A stretch of 9,333 bases of DNA from Firmicutes bacterium CAG:555 (GTDB lineage Bacteria; Bacillota; Clostridia; Oscillospirales; Oscillospiraceae). Positions 6,671 through 9,333 of this stretch are shown here, piece by piece. The notes beneath the pieces were generated by a model, which was not told the DNA's origin, searched no databases, and saw nothing but the letters and a program-made list of their open reading frames with translations. Made by a program: the position numbers and the translations under genes. Where the stretch lies: positions 10,295-19,627 of the forward strand of contig HF986914.1 in the NCBI GenBank assembly GCA_000431075.1, written 5' to 3'. Within the stretch, counting starts at the first letter, position 1. Each line of letters starts with the position of its first letter.

Positions 6671-6702
6671 AAAACTCCCCCACCGTGGTGGGGGAGTTTT
6701 TG
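6671..6702. terminator. Strong intrinsic terminator
   Basis: AAACTCCCCCAC (6672-6683) pairs perfectly with GTGGGGGAGTTT (6688-6699) around loop CGTG and runs into a T tract ending at 6702. Upstream A residues make weak function on the other strand possible. It would end plus-strand transcripts that cross the folded block before it. Confidence 0.8.
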
Positions 6703-6728
6703 AAGACTAACCCTAATTTTAATACAAA

Positions 6729-6820
6729 TGCACCCCCTTTTGAAGTTAGGGGGTGCAAAGTTATTTTAGGGGGTGCATTTTCTTGTCAAGGGGGTGCAAA
6801 TTGGGTTTGAGCGGGGTGCA
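6729..6820. repeat. GGGGGTGCA repeat array A
   Basis: Copies of AGGGGGTGCA lie at 6748-6757, 6768-6777 and 6789-6798, with a degenerate CGGGGTGCA at 6812-6820. The start-to-start steps of the G-run-TGCA core are 20, 21 and about 22 bp, close to two helical turns. An inverted copy TGCACCCCCT (6729-6738) pairs perfectly with the first direct copy around a 9-nt loop. The array ends one base before the stop codon of the minus-strand gene at 6822. A shorter related array stands at 9230-9258 on the other side of the accessory genes. Helix-phased short repeats are typical of protein-binding sites, for example transposase sites at transposon ends. Confidence 0.65.
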
Positions 6821-6821
6821 T

Positions 6822-7196
6822 TTAGATCCATCTGTCCTTCGGATGGGATTTATACCACTCCTTTAACCACACTTTTTCACCAAAGCCATACGCTGTTTTA
6901 TCCGTCCGCACCATACTACGGATTTCCTTTAATGCGTTTTTTCTAAAAGAACGCTCATAGTTCATATGCTCAAGAATATGGTGTGCAACCCAAAGGCGGA
7001 TTTCTTTGTTTTCATTTGCTAGCAATTCATAAAAATCATTCTTAAGTTCTGGGAAGTTTTGCTCAATTTCCGTTGCAATGGCACTCATTCTTTTCACTTT
7101 GCGATTGTGTACTTCTGCGGTGGCACCATTATATACAGTTTCCCTATAAGAAACCACTTCATTTACTAACACAAAATATTCTTGCACCAAATTCAT
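6822..7196 (-). CDS. Small helical protein, possibly DUF2019/HEAT-like
   Basis: This 124-residue protein is predicted from its sequence to be nearly all alpha-helical, with no signal peptide or membrane segment. Helices are seen at about 2-18, 23-45, 50-63, 64-78 and 81-95, followed by GFGEKVWLKEWYKSHPKDRW at the end. The centre, LLANENKEIRLWVAHHILEH, has the spacing of a HEAT-like repeat. The tail and the 'HNRKVKRMSAIATEI' segment remind me of DUF2019 proteins, some of which occur near toxin genes; this match is uncertain. Start ATG 7196 is preceded by an AAAGGCGGTG stretch, a moderate ribosome binding site. It is AT-rich compared with the two-component genes and touches repeat array A at its 3' end. 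It may be an immunity-type protein or a lone accessory gene. Confidence 0.65.
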   Translation of the reverse strand: MNLVQEYFVLVNEVVSYRETVYNGATAEVHNRKVKRMSAIATEIEQNFPELKNDFYELLANENKEIRLWVAHHILEHMNYERSFRKNALKEIRSMVRTDKTAYGFGEKVWLKEWYKSHPKDRWI

Positions 7197-7216
7197 CTAA
7201 TCACCGCCTTTTCTCC

Positions 7217-7245
7217 ATTGTACCATAAAAAGAGAGTAACCGCAA
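7217..7245 (-). promoter_or_regulatory. Weak promoter candidate for the 124-residue protein gene
   Basis: On the minus strand TTGCGG (7245-7240) is 17 bp from TACAAT (7222-7217), placing the start of transcription about 12-15 nt upstream of the ATG at 7196. That is a very short leader, and the -35 lies in the terminator stem, so the call is tentative. Confidence 0.3.
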
Positions 7246-7267
7246 CCTTGTATCAAGATTGCGGTTA
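7226..7267 (-). terminator. Intrinsic terminator of the orphan two-gene unit
   Basis: TAACCGCAACCTTG (7237-7250) pairs with CAAGATTGCGGTTA (7254-7267) with one mismatch around loop TAT. On the minus strand the stem is followed by TCTCTTTTTAT, a fair U tract. It lies 92 bp beyond the stop at 7359 and separates that gene from the one at 6822. Confidence 0.65.
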
Positions 7268-7275
7268 TTCTATGC

Positions 7276-7298
7276 TGTATTTGCCCCAAACGGTGCGT
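7276..7298 (+). repeat. TGTATTTGCCCC direct repeat, copy 1
   Basis: This 23-bp stretch, TGTATTTGCCCCAAA then CGGTGCGT, matches the copy at 9014-9036 at 22 of 23 positions. The two lie 1738 bp apart and bracket the two orphan genes at 7359-8790. Confidence 0.7.
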
Positions 7299-7307
7299 AA
7301 AGGCAGG

Positions 7308-7323
7308 GTATTTGCCCCAAAAG
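7308..7323 (+). repeat. TATTTGCCCC direct repeat, copy 2 (partial)
   Basis: GTATTTGCCCCAAAAG repeats the first 16 bases of the bracketing repeat, 31 bp downstream of copy 1, then diverges. It has the A that copy 3 has at the one variable position. Confidence 0.65.
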
Positions 7324-7358
7324 TACACCAATGGGTCACATGATTAGCTTGTTATACC

Positions 7359-8084
7359 TCATTTGCAGGAGTTAATTAGTTCAGATACCGTATTAAAGAT
7401 TGCCATGGAGCAAGGGTATGCTTCATTATATATCTTTCCTAAGTAATCAATTTGTTTTTTCGTGTTGTTTTTTGCAAAACTTTGCAATTGCTGCAAATCC
7501 CCAAGTGAAGCCATTCTTCCCGTCATCCCACGGTATGCAGTGAAGTCACACAAGAGAAGTGCGCACTTTACTTGAGGGTTTTTGCACCATTCTTCAATGA
7601 CATCAAATCCTAAATTGAGGTATCCGTTCATTGATTTCCCACAAGAAGTGTTTGCTTGACATGCATGACCGTACTCAAAAAAGCGATTCTTCAATATGTT
7701 TTTTTCCTTTGTATCTTGCGAAAGCTCATTTACTGAATCCATAAGAGGTGCAAAGAACTCGTGTGCCAAGAAATCCTCATCTGTAGAGAAAACAATGTTG
7801 CTTTCTAATAAGGCGGCGTAGTATGTACCAGAAATAAAAGCCGTAATATCTATCATCTGATATGAGGCTTCTACCATGTTGTCAAGCGCAAGGTGTATTT
7901 CACCATCTGATCTGGAGCCAGGCTGCATCACATTCATTATTGTTGGTAACATGCTAGAAAGAGAAGCTTTATAGGCTGCTTCAAACTCTTCCCAAAACTG
8001 CTTTGACGGAACAAGACGGCGAGTTGCATACTTTGAAGGGCTGTTTTCTGGTTGATTTTTCCTGAATATTTTACCAAGCCCCAT
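7359..8084 (-). CDS. Orphan hypothetical protein, 241 residues
   Basis: I recognise no family. The ATG at 8084 is preferred over one at 8093 because AAAGG sits 9 nt before it and directly abuts the other. After a basic N-terminus (MGLGKIFRKNQ, about 30 residues, probably disordered) the protein looks globular and mostly helical: FWEEFEAAYKASLSSMLPTIMNVM, a helix pair around DNMVEASYQMIDITAFISGTYYAALLE, and a cysteine-bearing C-terminal half. There is no signal peptide; hydrophobic stretches near residues 75-95 and 180-190 are too short or polar to be firm membrane spans. It lies 76 bp after the 209-residue gene on the same strand, with no terminator between, so the two form an operon. Base composition is much more AT-rich than the 5' half of the window, suggesting acquired DNA. 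Confidence 0.7.
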   Translation of the reverse strand: MGLGKIFRKNQPENSPSKYATRRLVPSKQFWEEFEAAYKASLSSMLPTIMNVMQPGSRSDGEIHLALDNMVEASYQMIDITAFISGTYYAALLESNIVFSTDEDFLAHEFFAPLMDSVNELSQDTKEKNILKNRFFEYGHACQANTSCGKSMNGYLNLGFDVIEEWCKNPQVKCALLLCDFTAYRGMTGRMASLGDLQQLQSFAKNNTKKQIDYLGKIYNEAYPCSMAIFNTVSELINSCK

Positions 8085-8160
8085 AACAATCATCCTTTCT
8101 TTTCATAAAGATATTTATTTCTTTTGTACTTTGGATTGCATAGAAAAAAGACCACGTAAT

Positions 8161-8790
8161 TTACATTCTTGAAATACCAATCCTTTTTTCGTCGATTTGC
8201 GTTCTAAGATACTCACATTGCCTTATGCGAAATGTCTTTCGCATCTCGACATGCCTATAACAATACTCTGAAGTAACATAATGTAGTTTTTCATATGATG
8301 CCCCAAAGTTTGTTAATTCATTTTCTGAATCGTACAATTCGCCACCCCAAGAACCATAACTTTTTTTCGAGATTTGCCTATGCATTATATTATCTGCAAA
8401 CGAAGAGTCACACTCATGTTCTTCTAAATACATAAACAGCAAGTAGAAAAACATATCCTTTGCTTTGATCTTATGATTTGGCTTTCCAAGTGAAAGCTTC
8501 CTTGCGAAAAATCTCGTAGATATATCTTGCTGAAACTTTTTTATAATAAGTCTTACGTTTTCTTCGTCTTTTGCAAGTACGCAGTATTGCACCGGTATTC
8601 CCATTTCTTTCTGTGCTGTACATATATAGTCAAACAAAGACTCACATCGAGGGGAATCTAGTCCACCGACCTCTATCCATGATATGTAATCAAATTCTAT
8701 CTGCTTACGTCTGTGATCAATCACCCTTTTTTCGACTATTATACAAAAAATTGCTATCGCTACAGCAACGTATATTACGATTTGACGCAA
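8161..8790 (-). CDS. Orphan membrane-anchored hypothetical protein, 209 residues
   Basis: I recognise no family. The start is TTG at 8790-8788, backed by AGAGGTG with a 7-nt spacer. Residues 3-19 (QIVIYVAVAIAIFCIIV) form one N-terminal membrane helix followed by the basic EKRVIDHRRK, so the rest, about 180 residues, is probably cytoplasmic. That part has a strand/helix mix: FDYISWIEVGGLDS, an ICTAQKEMGIPVQYCVLAKDEENVRLIIKKF segment suggesting an alpha/beta fold, an aromatic FFYLLFMYLEEHE helix, and a basic tail MRKTFRIRQCEYLRTQIDEKR. It is first in the two-gene operon and has a good promoter about 90 bp upstream. Membrane anchoring together with an unknown partner would suit a sensor, toxin or defence module, but nothing in the sequence proves any of these. 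Confidence 0.7.
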   Translation of the reverse strand: MRQIVIYVAVAIAIFCIIVEKRVIDHRRKQIEFDYISWIEVGGLDSPRCESLFDYICTAQKEMGIPVQYCVLAKDEENVRLIIKKFQQDISTRFFARKLSLGKPNHKIKAKDMFFYLLFMYLEEHECDSSFADNIMHRQISKKSYGSWGGELYDSENELTNFGASYEKLHYVTSEYCYRHVEMRKTFRIRQCEYLRTQIDEKRIGISRM

Positions 8791-8878
8791 AAGGCAACAC
8801 CTCTTCTTTCTGTCAGCATATTTCTAACCGTTATTGTTACAGAAAATTGTCCTACTGTCCTAATGATTCGTTTATAAT

Positions 8879-8907
8879 ATTATATGCTATACTGGACGGG
8901 TATTCAA
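8879..8907 (-). promoter_or_regulatory. Promoter of the orphan two-gene operon
   Basis: On the minus strand TTGAAT (8907-8902) is exactly 17 bp from a perfect TATAAT (8884-8879). Transcription would start near 8872, giving a leader of about 80 nt before the TTG at 8790. No strong hairpin is obvious in that leader. Confidence 0.7.
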
Positions 8908-9013
8908 TGATTTTTTCTTTGTTTCAGCACAAATCGAGGTTATTTCAACGCCAATTTTTGAGGTTATGATTCAAATCCACCATCCGCTAACTTTTTCCGA
9001 CTACTTTGCTCCG

Positions 9014-9036
9014 TGTATTTGCCCCAAAAGGTGCGT
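9014..9036 (+). repeat. TGTATTTGCCCC direct repeat, copy 3
   Basis: TGTATTTGCCCCAAA then AGGTGCGT, identical to copy 1 at 7276-7298 except for one base. It lies beyond the promoter of the orphan operon, so the repeats enclose promoter, both genes and their 3' end. Confidence 0.7.
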
Positions 9037-9060
9037 GGAATTTTTGCTCTGAAAATGAAA

Positions 9061-9107
9061 AAAACCGACTCTGGAGCGGTCTGATTGACCAATCCGAAGC
9101 CGGTTTT
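9061..9107. terminator. Branched hairpin with A and T flanks, terminator-like
   Basis: An outer AAAACC/GGTTTT stem (9061-9066, 9102-9107) encloses a GGTC-TGATT-GACC hairpin (9078-9090) and a weaker CCG...CGG hairpin before it. Runs of A on the left and T on the right suit a terminator on either strand. It may serve a minus-strand gene to the right of the window. Confidence 0.4.
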
Positions 9108-9156
9108 CCTAAAATTTATTGAATTATCAGACATTTTCGCTCCAAATGTATGAAAA

Positions 9157-9189
9157 TTGCCTGATTTATCCGGCAGACAAATCAGGCAA
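9157..9189. other. Perfect 11-bp inverted repeat
   Basis: TTGCCTGATTT (9157-9167) and AAATCAGGCAA (9179-9189) are exact inverted copies around an 11-nt loop. On the minus strand the stem is followed by TTTTCAT, so it could be a weak terminator; it could also be a protein site or half of a transposon end. Confidence 0.5.
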
Positions 9190-9229
9190 CTTATTTGGAA
9201 AAGGTATCGCGTTTTGATAGAAAGCGGTC

Positions 9230-9258
9230 AGGGGGGTGCATTTTGTCGAGGGGGTGCA
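9230..9258 (+). repeat. GGGGGTGCA repeat array B
   Basis: Two copies, GGGGGGTGCA (9231-9240) and AGGGGGTGCA (9249-9258), are separated by TTTTGTCG. This matches copies 2 and 3 of array A, whose separator TTTTCTTGTCA differs by a 3-nt indel and one base. The two arrays are therefore related and lie about 2.4 kb apart in the same orientation around the accessory genes. Confidence 0.65.
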
Positions 9259-9333
9259 TCGTGAACGATTGGGGGAACAGGCTATCACGAATTTTCTTCC
9301 AGATAACATCGGATTTCGGAGATGAACCGCTCT

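Larger units (their letters stand above)
8908..9333. other. Gene-free stretch with repeats and hairpins
   Basis: I see no convincing gene here on either strand. The stretch holds the third TGTATTTGCCCC repeat (9014-9036), a branched hairpin (9061-9107), a perfect 11-bp hairpin (9157-9189) and repeat array B (9230-9258). A minus-strand open stretch enters from the right edge and stops at 9285-9287, but only 15 residues are visible. Confidence 0.6.

Noticed and set aside
6729..6820. CRISPR array
   Set aside because: The repeat unit is only about 10 bp, the spacers about 11 bp, one copy is inverted, and there are no cas genes.
8085..8093. Upstream ATG for the 241-residue protein
   Set aside because: The AAAGG site touches this ATG directly, leaving no spacer; the ATG at 8084 has a 9-nt spacer.
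8571..8969. 132-residue open frame on the plus strand
   Set aside because: It overlaps the start and promoter of the orphan operon on the other strand, has no ribosome binding site and reads like a chance frame in AT-rich DNA.
9285..9333. C-terminus of a minus-strand gene entering from the right edge
   Set aside because: Only 15 sense codons are visible before the stop at 9285-9287, too few to tell from chance.

Overview
The window looks like chromosomal DNA from a low-GC Gram-positive anaerobe of the class Clostridia (gut Oscillospirales/Ruminococcaceae-like). This rests on family-level resemblance of the proteins, strong AGGAGG-type ribosome binding sites, two TTG starts and the Firmicutes style of intergenic repeats. 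No taxonomic marker is present, so the placement is an inference.

The left two thirds (1-6366) is ordinary, moderately GC-rich host sequence. On the minus strand lies a tight four-gene operon, read from right to left: ftsH (membrane AAA+ zinc protease), a DUF308/HdeD-like six-helix membrane protein overlapping ftsH by ATGA, a TIM-barrel-like protein of unknown reaction, and a large DUF1538 transporter-like membrane protein whose 3' end runs off the window. Divergent from ftsH, on the plus strand, is an OmpR/PhoB-type response regulator and its sensor kinase, again overlapping by ATGA. The 218-bp divergent promoter region carries a nearly identical tandem 11-bp box (AGTTTmTTTTC-AGTTwA...) in front of each gene set. 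Each box sits exactly 6 bp upstream of a -10-like hexamer. The simplest reading is that the response regulator activates both itself and the ftsH operon, forming a membrane-quality-control or ion-stress regulon.

From 6367 to 6820 there is no gene. This stretch holds a nested inverted-repeat (MITE-like) element, a bidirectional terminator, a block of about 130 bp that folds into a helix enclosing four hairpins, a strong terminator, and an array of GGGGGTGCA repeats spaced 20-22 bp.

The right third (6822-9333) is visibly more AT-rich and looks like accessory DNA. It holds three minus-strand genes. One encodes a small helical protein that may be DUF2019/HEAT-like. The other two form an orphan pair (209 aa membrane-anchored, then 241 aa) driven by a strong promoter and matching no family I recognise. 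The orphan pair is bracketed by near-identical 23-bp direct repeats (TGTATTTGCCCC...). The whole accessory stretch is bracketed by related GGGGGTGCA arrays near 6730-6820 and 9230-9258. This suggests a cassette or remnant of a mobile element, although no transposase or integrase gene is visible. The orphan pair and its repeats are the best candidates for something undescribed in the accessory part. The shared promoter box with the ftsH/DUF1538 operon is the best candidate in the core part.
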